Source: Orobanche coerulescens
Taxonomy: Eukaryota; Streptophyta; Magnoliopsida; Lamiales; Orobanchaceae
DNA: 64,000 nt
Reading direction: 5' to 3'
Assembly (NCBI GenBank): GCA_033398695.1
Contig: CM065812.1
Span: forward strand, 141,118,858-141,182,857
Positions 36,269-48,362 of this stretch are shown one piece after another (positions within the stretch are counted from its first letter, which is position 1; the number at the start of each line of letters is the position of its first letter). A program made the translations under genes and the position numbers. The notes below the pieces were generated by a model, which saw only the letters and a list, made by a program, of their open reading frames with translations, did not search any database and was not told the DNA's origin.

Positions 36269-37646
36269 TGTTGGGATAGACAATCCTGTACTTTGTTTGA
36301 TAAAGGGACAACATATAGCAGGATGTCAAGTGCCATCATACAGCAAGTCTTCACGCTGCCATCATACAGCAAAAGGATAATTGTCAAACATACAGCAAGT
36401 AGCTGTCACGAAGATGAACGTACAACTAAATAAACTATCTTGTATCTTGCGTTGCCTTAACATAGAGCAAAAGGATAATTGTTCATCATACAGCAAGAAG
36501 TTCATAAGTCGATATGACACCAAGTATGGAAGCTGTCCAGAAATATCCATACAGCAGCACTGAGATAGCCTACAACGTTGGAATCTACAGCTACAGCATT
36601 AAATACGCAACGTGTTGATATAGCAAACAAACTGTAAAGTGTTAGAATAATCAACACTCATCCAACAGGACTGAAGACGTTGGAACGGAATATACTTTAC
36701 TCACTAAAGTCAAGCCACCATTCGGAAAGAAGTATTTAAATACTTGGATAAAGTATTTAAATACCAGCTCACAAAGATCTTCAGACAAGGAGCAAAATCC
36801 GGATCTTATATTTTGCAAGTCAATCAACACGTTAGAACGGACATTTTGCTCAACGGATCTATCCCAAAGGCTATATATACCCCGAAGTTTGAAGATCAAA
36901 ATACGAAGATATAAGATCAAGAACTGAAAACTGAGCATACTGAATATACTAAGATACATTCGTGAACATCACAAGAACAGTATATCTAGAGCAAACATAT
37001 TTCTTCAAGCATAATACCATTTTTGAGATAAGAAATATACAAGTGCTCAACCTTGAACAACACATCATCAACTCAAGCTCAAGAAGTCAAGTTGTTGTTC
37101 AAACCCTTGTTCTTACATTCGAAGAAAACCATCAGCCCTGTGTGGACTGAAGAAAGCCTTGCTTTTTCTGAAATGTGTGTGATGGATCTGCTTTATAGAC
37201 GAAGCTTTAGAACTGTGTGTGAAGAAACAAGTCAAGTGAAAGCTTTAACCAATCTGTGTGAACGGTTGAAAGTGATAGTCTTTGTATTAATATGTGTGAA
37301 CGATACAACGATAAATTTGATTATAGTCACGTAGTTGTGTACATAGTGATTATAATAAACATTTTTACTCCTATGTGGAGGACCACTGGACGTAGAGGGG
37401 TTTACCTCGAACCACTTTAAATACCATGTTATTTACCTTCTGCATTTATTGTTTTCATAAACAGTGATTTGTTTAAGTATACTCTAAAAACCCTGTATGC
37501 ACCAAGCTAACAGGAGAGAAGCCTAGTTGTTGTATTTACAGCAACTTACTTTAACAGACTTACGCTATGCACTCTTATTTGAAAATCGTATAGCTTATTA
37601 TACTAACACCTTTCCAAGGTGTATTCTTTATACTTAGTGGCCAACA
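36269..37646 (+). repeat. Element D 3' LTR
   Basis: TGTTGGGATAGACAATCC to GTGGCCAACA, followed by TSD TCTAC. Contains the CATACAGCAA-like words and a TATATATACCCC box near 36872. No gene. Confidence 0.95.
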
Positions 37647-38018
37647 TCTACAATCATCGGTGTACACTTCCCCATTCTCATTGGGATCAGACGCCCATGC
37701 AAACACTGACTCACGCTACACAAAGATAATAACAATGCATATATAGACCTCGGGACCATGTCAATTGCACGCCCAAGTCCTCACGACTTGACGTCTCAAA
37801 TCACAACCAAGATTTTACCCAATTTATCACAAAATCTCAGGTACGACACCAAAAGAAAATAAAATCACATCAAACCATCTCAAATCTCAAGATTGTCAAA
37901 TACTATTGTTAAAATAAGATCAACAACAAATGGTTCACAACCACAGTATAACAACACATATTAAGTTAATCATTATTTCGAAAATCAAAGAAAGGAATAC
38001 ACAAATCAAGGCTACATC

Positions 38019-39337
38019 TCAAATGTACTCAACATCGATATCCTCCATATCATCGATCTCCTCTATCTCACTGATTCGAGGAAGACCCAAATTTGAGCTA
38101 GTTGCTCCTCCTCGGTTGTCCTTACCTCTGGCTCCTGAAGCCCGATATGACCCCTTGGATGAAGTACGGACTGGAGTAACAAAATCTCTCGGTGCCCGTG
38201 GGCTCGCTTGAGATCTACTGGCACTAGGAATCCTGCAGTATTTATGGAGGTGTCCCTGCCTCCCACATGAACGACAAACAAAACTTAGCACCGTACACCA
38301 AGTACTAATGTGCCCCGCTGAATCACAGTTAAAGCAAACAACAGTCGAACTCGTCGTCTAAGAGGAAGATGCTTTCCCAACACAAAGACGACTAGGAAAC
38401 GACCTCCTGGACGTTGTAGGCCGATGTCCCTCTGAAAGAACCGCCATCCTAGTCCTCTCACTAGAAGAAACTGAAGGGTTCTTCCGAGTAAGCTCTTTGA
38501 TCAAAAGCTCTGCTCCAAGAGCCTTCTCAATGAATTCACCAAGTGAATTACAATCATGTTTGAGCATTTGCATCCTCAACCGAGGGTTTAGCCTCTTGCT
38601 AAAATACTTGATCTTACCTCAGTATGGATCATAGACGAAGCAAACCGAAGAAGTCCATGAAACTTCTCGGCAATAACAACAACACCCTCATCCTCGACGA
38701 ATTCGAGGTCCAAAACCTCTGATAACTTGGCTTCACGAAATGGATCCGGATAATACCTCTCCAACACATGAGTCTTGAACTCGCCCCAAACACAATCGCG
38801 ATTGGTGGGTTTCAAAGAAAGCCACCAAGAATAGGCGCCCTTACTCAAGTAGTAAGCCGCTACTGCCACCTTACTCTCTTCCGAACACGGAACCATGTCG
38901 AAGAGTTTAACAAAATTTTCAAGCCAATGAACAATGTCAGCTGGTTCCGATGAACCCTCAAAAGTAGGCGGCCTCTGACGAGAGAAATCGCCAACAATAT
39001 GACTCACTCCCCCAGTCTGCCCATGGAACGGCACCTGGAATCCCTGCTGCGGTGGACCATGAACCATCGAGGCCTGCATGGTCTCCACTATCTGTGTCAT
39101 CTGAGTCATCTGGGCCATCATGCCATTCATAAGCAAGAAAGGGTCGATGTGTCCACTCTGAGTCTGATTAGCATCTCGAGCATGACATCCTGAAGGGGAA
39201 TCAGTCGTGTAGGTAACACCACCGGCTAAAATCTGATCCATCTCGGCATCCACACGCGCATAAACATGAGGTTCTGGGTTCCGACCTGTTCTGTAACCTT
39301 TACCCCACCTGCCACGTCCTCAGATTTCAATTTACAT
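38019..39337 (-). pseudogene. gag: Family A gag, unit 3 (stop at codon 2, frameshifted)
   Basis: Start position 39335-39337, second codon TAA where units 1 and 2 have GAA. Long open stretch 39253-38588 covers the linker (DPFLLMNGMMAQMTQM), capsid core (RPPTFEGSSEPADIVHWLEN, FKTHVLERYYPDPFREAKL). The second zinc knuckle, CRSCGRQGHLHKYC, is intact here, unlike unit 1. The tail EIDDMEDIDVEYI ends at the same stop as unit 1, confirming the natural C-terminus. Deletion near 38590-38620 relative to unit 2 causes a frame change. Confidence 0.85.
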
Positions 39338-41304
39338 ATTGAAAGAATAACATTCGATCATGATCGTAGCTCAAATATGCCTCAACGGCCAATCCAGAAT
39401 GCTAAGTCAATAGCCAAACACGAGTATACATACTCAGAAGATAAGCAATCACATCAATCATGCTACTCATTGCCAATATAGAGGCCACATGCTCCAAAAC
39501 AAATAATCATGAATCAATTGTTCCACAAATGTCACATACAGGTCTCAACAAAACATGCATAATCAATGACATAAAACATGAAAACATGTTCCGCCCCCAC
39601 GGGGTCAGTCATCCAGATAATGAATATCAAATACATGTACAACAGGATATGAATCCAAAGGTAAAACAAACGGTGTAACAATGATAATATGGGATGCTCA
39701 CAAACCAAGGTAAGAACCGAGCATTCGTGAAACACTATGCCCACGGCATACGATCAATACCTGCTCAACAGGTTAGAACACAAGTGCCCAACGCAGAAAC
39801 ATCAATATAGAACACAAAAACGAATTACCCGAAGGTAAACCAAACCAAAGCTGAAATAGATACAAACCACAATGCCCGAAGGCTCCATCGGAAACACCAA
39901 TACATCACACATGGCCTAAAAGCCCTCAGCCGAAGCTGTAAAATGTAACAATGGCCTGACAGCCACTCAGCCGAAGCTGCAAAACATCACAATAGCCTGA
40001 AGCCAAACAACCTGAAGTTGTATCACATGAGGGGCTGAAGCCACACAGCACGAAGCAGTATCACAATGAGGGGCTGAAGCCACACATCACGAAGCTGTAT
40101 CACAACGAGGGGCCGAAGCCACACAGTACGAAGCTGTATCACAATGAGGGGCCGAAGCCACACAGCGCGAAGCTATATCACAATGAGGGGCTTAAGTCAC
40201 ACAGCACGAAGCTGTATCACAATAAGGTCATCTAATGATTGTGACCTGCTGAATTGCAGGTGCTGGAAAACCAACCGCGAAGTTTCAAGCCCCAGACTTA
40301 CCCATAATGAGATCATCTAGTGATCGTGACCTACTAAACTGTAGGTGTTGGGAAACCAACCGCAAAGGTTCAAGCCCCAAACTTACCCATCGAGCACTAG
40401 CCGAGAATAGCCTCTAAAACACAATTAATCACAAACGGCAGCGATCACAAGATTACCGAATTAACAAGAATGATAGTGTGCTGCCTTAAGTTGGCCAACA
40501 CGACAACAATAACTCACGGATGGGCACCATCCTCAATGGTCCCAATTCAATTACCTTGATCACCTTGGATTGGCCAATAGATATCAACGACACATATCCT
40601 CGACAATCCCAATTCAATACCTCAATTGTCTTAGAATGACCAACCGATAACAATGACACATCGAATGGGAACTATCCTCGATAGTCTCAATTCAATACCT
40701 CAATTGTCTTAGAACGACCAATCGATAACAACGACTCAACGGACGGGAACTATACTCGACAATCCCAATTCAATACCTCGATTATCTTAGAACGACTAAT
40801 CGATAACAATGACTCAACGGATGCCTCAGTACATTTAATTGGTTACCGACGATGGAAATTATAATCAAACACATCAATGACTTCAATAGGCCAATACAAC
40901 ATCAATATAAAAACACTGATAACGGTCACAACAATATCTTAATAGAAGATCAGTCAACAATAACAATCGATACATCGATACCGCGAACTGGATACCGATA
41001 ACAATAATAACAAAAAGACAATTAACAATAACATTTGGCATAATTACCGAAGGGTATCGTATCAAACAATCCCCTGATATCAATGAAAACCATAAAGAGG
41101 CTACATCTCGAAATGATACAACACATTCATACACATATATGATAACATTAATCTCATTGACCATTACAAGTATAATACTTGCCTCAAACCGGAGGCGATG
41201 AAATCCTCTCACGAACAACGAACGACGTCCTCCGACAATCACAAGCACTCAGACAACGTTGAATGAAATACAATTCATTCAATAACACAATATTAGTCGA
41301 AAAC

Positions 41305-42505
41305 TGTTGGCCACTAAGTATACTGGATACAGCTTAGAAAGTAGTTTAAACAACAAGCTGTGCTGATTTTATATCTGAGTGCGCAGCGGAAGTCTTAAAT
41401 ACAGTATGTTGCTGTGGATACAGCAACTCGATGTGCAGTGTATACTTAAATAATCACAGTTAAATAAAACAAGTAAGGCAGAAGGTAAATAACACAATAT
41501 TTAAAGTGGTTCGAGGTAAACCCCTCTAAATCCACTAGTCCTCCACACAGGAGTAAAAAGTTTATTATAATTACTGCGTACACAACTACATAATTATAAC
41601 AACACTAATCAATATATCTTTCACACAGATTGATATAATGATCTTAGCTCTAATCGTTCACACAGATTGGTTTGAGCTAATGCTTTGACTGGCTTCTTCA
41701 CACACAGTTCTGAAGCTTCGTCTTCTTCGATGTAAATCCTTCACACACAGTTCCGGAGAAGCAAAGATTACTCTGTCCACACAGGGCTGATCTGGGATTG
41801 TTCAAAGGATAGAACAGGGTATGAACAACATCTTTGACTTTCAGAGCTTCTAGCTGATGAAGTATTGTTCAAGTTGATGAGCATTGTATATCTCTTAGAT
41901 CTGAGTTGCAGTAAGCTTCTGGAGATATGTTTTGCTATGATGTATATAGTAATAGCTTTTTCACTTGGTAACTTATCTTCAACACCTTGATGAGATATAT
42001 ATATAGTCTTCTGAGAAATATATCCGTTGAGATAAATCCGTTGAGCAAGATTCTGTTCCAACGGGATAAAAAAGCATGATCCGGATTTTACGGGATTTGA
42101 AGATCTGTTGAGTTACAGTATTTAAATACTTTATATTTGAGTATTTAAATACTTCTATATCAACGGGACTTGACTTCTAGTGAGAACTGAAGATTCCTTG
42201 TTTGTCCTGTTGAGAGCTGTATGGAAGATCACTGTATTGTTGATTCGAGACAGCTTCCATACTTAGTCTTTATAAGACTTCTTTGCTGTACTGAAAGGTT
42301 CCACTTATATGCTAAAAGTATGATAGGTCTTCGATACAGTTTGACACTTCAACTTTTCGATACAGTTTCTTTACTGTATTGAGGATTGGCATATTGTCAA
42401 AACCTCTTATCATTATTCGATACAGGGATTGATTATCCTGGCCATTTCGATACTGGACATTGTTATCCCAACAGTTTCGTTACAGGGTATTTTGTTATCC
42501 CAACA
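41305..42505 (-). repeat. Element E 3' LTR
   Basis: TGTTGGCCACTAAGTATAC to TTATCCCAACA in + strand view. Read on the minus strand its outer end has three diverged ~32-bp modules of GGATAACAAAATACCCTGTA type, each followed by CGAAA, so the terminal TGTTGGGATAAC is repeated about 35 bp inside. A likely TATA box is the ATATATATAT tract at about 41998-42005. No gene. Confidence 0.95.
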
Positions 42506-42990
42506 ATTTCCCCCTTTTTGACAATTCGCCAAGACTTTAAATCTTTCAAGTCCTCCTTGATGATGCCAAAACCTTCTTCATGAAGCGAATCATTTTCTTG
42601 ATGACTTCTGGCAGATTTTTTGGTCTTCTGTCTAGATTTCAGTGACTTACTCTAATCTATGAATTGCTCGCAGGCGAGTTCGATACAGCTAAGAGTTTTT
42701 ACAACTTAAGCTTATGATTGGCACGTAGGCACAATCTTACAATATATTCTAGATGTATACAACTGAAATTATGAACTGTTCGTAGAGAAGTTCGTACAGC
42801 TTAATTTTCAAACAAGTTTCTATACTTGTGATTGTTATCTCAACAATTTAAGATATGTAATCATACACCAACACAGTAGATTACGAGTTGTAATCTTTCA
42901 AGACAAGCAAACATTTTTATTGATATTCAAAAATAGAGTACAAGGATTGCTGTTTCGAAAGAAAAATTACAAACAAAAGTTACAAGGATT
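42506..42990 (-). other. Element E 3' untranslated region with repeats and PPT
   Basis: PPT CAAAAAGGGGGAAAT (minus strand, 42506-42520) abuts the LTR. 42660-42790 holds three diverged copies of a motif around GAACT(G)..CG..GAGTTCG followed by ACAGCTTAA-like sequence, the counterpart of D's 35970-36110. Confidence 0.75.
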
Positions 42991-45900
42991 TCAGCTTCTA
43001 TAATCAGAATGTCTCCATGGCTTCTTTTCTGGATCATGCTCGGTTCCATGCCACCAGTGCTGTAGGGAGTCATTGCCTCGATCTAGGTATATTGCTCTAC
43101 CTTCGTAGGATCTGTCAAATGCAAGAATCCAGTCTTCTAGATGGGTGATCCGATCTCCTCTTCTATGCTTGGATTTCATTTCTTGCTGGAGAGGAAGCTT
43201 TCCTTCTTCTAACATGTTCGCGAATTTGTTTGCAGCCTCCGCTAATGTCTTATAACCTTTGAAGATGGGGGATTCCTTGACGAGTTTAACAAAATATCTC
43301 ATCAGTTCATTTTTCCTCCATTGCTTCACATCTTCGGCAGTTGGATGGTGGTTGGTTGGCAGACGAGTTTCAAAAGGTCTTTGGATTAAGCTTTGCTAGG
43401 GGACATTGGGGTCATGAAACTCAGGTCGGGAACCTGAAATCCTGAAACTTTGTGCGGTTGGGGCTAGTTTATTCAGCTCGGCAGTAATGCTGTCTTGAGC
43501 ATCATTAAATTCCCTTTCGTGCTGAAGCCTTGTTTTCCTTGCTGCTTCTCTTGCTTCTTCCCCCTTTTTGGCGTCATCAAGACGTACTAGGATCTCCAGT
43601 GCGGCATCCTATTTCATCTCAATGTTTGTCATTCTCTCGACAAGGGTGGAGAGCACCTGCAACATATCTTTAATACTTTTGTCATGGGCTCGAAGCTGGA
43701 AGTGGTTTCAATCGTGGCGGATGCTGTCTTGGCCTCGGATATGCGAGTTTTGGATGCCTCTTCTCTCAGAAGTTGCTCTTGTTTATCTTGCAGATTCTTC
43801 AGTGCTTGCTTGAAGACTTCTGGCAATACAGTGAAGGCTTCAACTACGCAAGAGACTTCATGTTGTAATCCAGTCATCTCTTCAACAACAGAAGTGTGCA
43901 TCAAATTCAGAGATTTTTCCACAGAAGACAGGGCATTAATTGCATCCTGGATGAAGACGGTTTGTAGGCCAAGAGCACGCAATCGCTCTTTCCTAGCAGC
44001 AGTGCTGGGAGAATCCGATTTAGCAAAATCTTCGGATCCATTCAGCCTTCTCAGATTCACGGTAGGCCGTGAATTGAGTTGGATATCCTCAGGTGTAGTA
44101 CCGTCGTCGGATTCCACGGTTGATGGGGCGGGAGCATCATTTGAGGGTTCGGCGGTAGGGGGTGCGACGTCCTCCTGTGTCGAAGGGATTTCTGCAGACA
44201 TAGATACAGGAGGGACTGATTCCTCCTGTTGTCTCTCAACAACTTCTTCCTCTGCGGCAGCAGGCTCGGGTGCCTGTTCTGAAACAATTTCTTCTTCCTC
44301 GACTTGAGGAAATGATTCCTCATCGTCAGGAATATTCTCTTGCTGTGGCGAAGGGGGCTCACTTCGGCTTGATGGCCCTTCGTCATTCCAGGGTTGAGAG
44401 GCTTTTTTTTCTTGAGCCTCCTCACGACTCATTCTCAGACCTGCTTGTAAGGCATCGTCATCGTCGTCTGAGTCATGGTCTTCTTTTGGATCTTGGGGAG
44501 AGTCCTCGGACTTATCTTTTCCTTTTCTTATGGCATCAGATTTTTGCAATAGATGGCTTTCAATCAATTCTTTGTAGTAGATATTGTCCCATTTGATCAG
44601 GGCTTCAACTTCTGTCGAATCCGTCACTTCCAATACAAATCTTTCTTCATGGCTCTAGTCGCTCCAGTTGTATAAGGTGTCATATGGAGCTAGCCGGAAG
44701 CTTTTCCATTTAAGGAATTTTCCATAAGCATGATCAATCTGCACAGAGAGAAGGGTTTTGTTGATAATGGTGTCCGGGGAGGGACTGCGTACAACGTCTG
44801 AGTCCGCTGTAGAGAGGGTTTCCTCTACAGGTGTGGGATCCTGTAGGGAAGAGGGATTCCTTATAGGGGATGGTGCCCCGAAGGAAGGTGGATCTTCTAC
44901 GGGTGTGGAATCCCGCATAGGAGAGGTAGCTGTTGGCTCCAAAGGGGCAGCCGACTCGCTAGAGTCTTCTAAGTTGGCAGATGTCCGATCATCGGTCTTA
45001 GCCGCCAAAGGCTCATGATGTACTGTCGATACAGTAGCGGGCACCTCTTCCACAGGGGTTTGGCCCTGGGGTAGTTGTTCAGTGGGTTGCGCCACGGTAG
45101 AAGCTTCCTCGGAGGTTTTGGTGGATTTAGCTTTAGAAAGCCTCCTTAGCTTCCTTTTCGGCTTCTCAGCAGCAATGGGTGTCTTGCTGTGAGATCTTTT
45201 CCTTTTCCTTGAAGACTCCATACTCTGGGACTTCAAAGAAACATCCCTTGGATCTTCAGACACGGGCATACTTTTGACAGATGGATTATTGCAAACCAGA
45301 GTGCTCTGGTTATAGGCTGTAGGCTTGACGCCTCCTAAGTAGATTCGGGAGCTGTTTTTCTTCGCATCTGCGGATTGTGAAAGTCCGTATTTCGTCAAAA
45401 TGTGGTTTAGAATTAAACCAAACGACTTATTTTCAGTGGCAGGCTTGGATACTTCTTCCTGCAAGCGCTTCAAAATAAGCCGGCACCAATTAACCTTTTC
45501 ACAGGTCAAAATCGCAACCATCATCCTAAATCTCAGATTTGTGCACATTTCAAATGTACCAGTGCGATTCTCGATGATTCTGCAACAAAAATCATGCAAG
45601 TACACATAAGGCAAACAAAAATTCTTCTTGTGACAGGTGGTGTGAACCACGTCAACCGAAGCTGAGCCGGTGAATAGCCCATAGTACTTGGTCATCAGCT
45701 CTTGAGACCCAAAAGTCTCAAGTTCTTCCATGGTCAGGCCATCAGCGGGCAGCCTGTAAATGTTCTGAAGAAGATCTCGATCGATGCGGATCTCCACTCC
45801 TTGAATGATAGCGGTAATGTCAGCAATATGGCCTCCTTGGGCCAGCGATAGAAAACGAACGGCGGCGTTGAGGTAAAAGTCCTCAACCAAGTGAACATCG

Positions 45901-46091
45901 TATTTCTCGGCGGTTTGACTCCTAAGGCGGTAGAGACATTGCTGACGGAGTCTGGTGATGATGAACTCCATTGGTTCGGCGTTATTAGTTTCAAAGAGAA
46001 TACACTCGATGACGACAGATCTTGAGAAGATCCATCCATCGATGATGTTCGAGGATTTCTTGAGAGCGGGAGAAGATGTCTGAGCAGCCAT
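42991..46091 (-). pseudogene. Element E third ORF, ~1,030 codons, env-like position (three or so stops)
   Basis: One reading frame from the ATG at 46091 to the stop at 42991. Residues 1-250: an alpha-helical globular region with VEDFYLNAAVRFLSLAQGG and GVEIRIDRDLLQNIYRLPAD, reminiscent of the plant 'transposon protein' domain in Athila-type third ORFs. Then a basic NLS-like stretch (SSRKRKRS, EKPKRKLRRL), a Pro/Thr/Ser-rich repeat region, an acidic run of Asp, a coiled coil (about residues 690-800), and a conserved end with DVKQWRKNELMRYFVK, RITHLEDWI, GRAIYLDRG. The first stop (near 44655) is a TAG where D's alignment suggests Trp. I see no signal peptide or membrane segment, so 'envelope' is by position only. 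Same frame as pol, with ~670 bp between (46092-46763), where I see nothing else. Confidence 0.75.
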
Positions 46092-46763
46092 TGGTGATTC
46101 TCAAGAAAATATGGAAGATATAAAGTTGCAGTAAAACACAAAAAACTTTATAGACTGTATTTGCTTGAGTGCTCTTAAATTTTGCAGAATTTATAGAGTA
46201 GGGTTTAGAGAGTACGAATGGTAGACTGTAAAGAGTCTCTAATGACAGTATAAGTCCTTTTATATTGGGCGTCGAAGTAGGGTTTAGAGAGTACGAATGG
46301 TCAGATTTAAGGGATGGGAGCCGGTTTTTGAAAAGAACGGTCACAATGAACTAAGTGTAACTGGTACACTTATCCACAGAATATTAAAATGTAAGCGGGT
46401 CCCACTTCTGAAATTTTTTGTTACCCTAAATGCCTGAAACGGCGGTTTTAAATGTTAAACAATTTGAAAACATCGCGGCTTTTGAGATTCAGTTGTCCAG
46501 ATGTCGTGTAAGGCATTTAATGTAAATGACGTTTGACATGAAAACAGGGCACATGGACAAAAATTATTTTAAAATGAAATAATATAATAAATATATATAT
46601 TGAATCGAAATCCTATAGTATGTGCTGTATCCGCGACGATACAGCGTTCCCCCTTAAAAGGTACATATAGGTTTTAATTCCATACAGCAACTTTTGGATT
46701 AATGCTGTATTCATGGGTCATACTGTATTCTCCCTCAATTGTTGAGTAAAAGCAGTAAATTAT

Positions 46764-48359
46764 TTACAGGGAGTCGGGCTGTAGCATTCCCAATTCTTGT
46801 CTAAGCATGTTGAATCTTGATGTGTCGAGCGGTTTGGTGAAGATGTCGGCCAACTGAATATCTGTATGAACTTTTTTGAGCCGAACATCCTTGTTCTCGA
46901 CATGATTCCTTATGAAATGATGCTTCATGTTGATATGCTTAGTGCACGAGTGCAATACAAGATTGTGCGTGATTGCAATTTCACTCGTGCTATCACACAT
47001 GATTGGCGTCTCTCTGGCTTCAATTCCATAATCTGACAACTGTTGCTGCATCCAAAGGATCTGCATACAGCAACTACCAGCAGCATAGTATTCTGATTCA
47101 GCCGTGGAAAGTGAGTTAGCCAATTCCTTCTTACTGAACCAAGAGACAAGTCTAGGTCCAAGAAAGTGACAAGTTCCACTTGTACTCTTCCTATCTAGTT
47201 TGCAGCCTCCGAGATCCGAGTCGCTGTATCCAACTAAATCAAATCCGCCTTCTTTAAGATACCATAGTCCTACATCGACTGTTCCTTTAATATACTTAAG
47301 GATTCGTTTAGATGTATTGAAGTGTAATTCCTTAGGTGCTACTTGATATCTCACACACACTCCTACAGCAAACTGGATATCGGGTCTGCTAGCCGTTAGG
47401 TACAGGAGCGAGACAAAAAGCTTCCTGTAGAGTGATTGGTCAGTTGGCTTTCCGGCTTCATCAGCACTAATTTGCACGGAAGTGCTCATGGGGGTTGGCG
47501 ATGATTTGGAAGTGTTCATTCCAAATTTGTTGAGAAGCTTCTTGCTGTATTTTTCCTGGTTGATGAAAATACCTGTAGGCAACTGCTTTACCTGCAAACC
47601 TAGGATATAACTAAGTTCTCCCATCATACTCATTTCAAATTTACTTTGCATGAGATGAGAGAACCTTTGACACAAAGCAAGGTTAGTTGAACCAAAAATT
47701 ATATCATCTACATAAATTTGCACCATTAGAAGGTCATTAACTTCTTGTATTTTGAACAAGGTCTTGTCCACCGCACCTTTCTCATATCCATTATTGGTTA
47801 GATACTGGGATAGGGTCTCATACCAGGCTCTAGGGGCTTGTTTAAGTGCATACAGTGCTTTCCTTAGCCTGTATACTAGGTCGATGCCGTTTGTGTTGGT
47901 AAACCCTGGTGGTTGTTCAACATAAACTTCTTCGGCAAGGTCTTCATTTAGGAATGCACTTTTGACGTCCATTTGGTATACAATAAAGCTCTTATGGGCG
48001 GCAAAGGCTAAAAATATCCTAATGGCTTCTAATCTGGCTACAGGGGCAAAGGATTCATCATAGTCTATGCCTTCTTCCTGTCTATAGTCTTGTGCAACTA
48101 GTCTGGATTCACTCCTTATAATAAGTCCATTTCGATCCTTCTTGTTCCGAAATACCCATTTGGTTCCTATAACCGATTGATGCGTAGGTCTGGGTACAAG
48201 ATACCATACATTGTTTCTTTCGAAACTGTTAAGCTCTTCTCCCATAGATGATATCCAATGAGAATTATTAAGAGCGTCTATGGTCGAAACAGGTTCGGAC
48301 TGGGCTAAGAATACAGCAATAGTGCACATGTTGAGTCTTCTCAGCTCGGATTGAGATTT
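46764..48359 (-). pseudogene. rt-rnh: Element E reverse transcriptase and RNase H (intact stretch of pol)
   Basis: 521 uninterrupted codons from 48329. [38 protein letters not shown] (Gly of the usual QGY changed to Asp), [34 protein letters not shown] with the YVDD catalytic box, then [16 protein letters not shown]. RNase [17 protein letters not shown] (Asp), [11 protein letters not shown] (Glu), [14 protein letters not shown] (Asp), ending [18 protein letters not shown] and TAA. Upstream it is separated from integrase by a TAG at 48360-48362, where D has Trp. All catalytic residues are in place. Confidence 0.9.
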
Positions 48360-48362
48360 CTA

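Larger units (their letters stand above)
26134..37646 (+). mobile_element. Element D: Ty1/copia Sirevirus, nested in family A unit 3
   Basis: 11,513 bp flanked by the exact target duplication TCTAC (26129-26133 and 37647-37651). LTRs of 1,393 and 1,378 bp, TGTTGGGATA...GGCCAACA, a tRNA-iMet PBS and a PPT. Order gag-PR-INT-RT-RNase H is copia type. The coiled-coil gag and long third ORF after pol are Sirevirus traits. Over ~320 bp the LTRs differ at about 28 positions by hand count (about 9%), and all genes carry many stops and frameshifts. Confidence 0.95.

Noticed and set aside
43684..44307. 207-codon forward ORF
   Set aside because: Antisense shadow of the third ORF of E, whose Pro/Ser/Glu-rich codons keep the opposite strand open.
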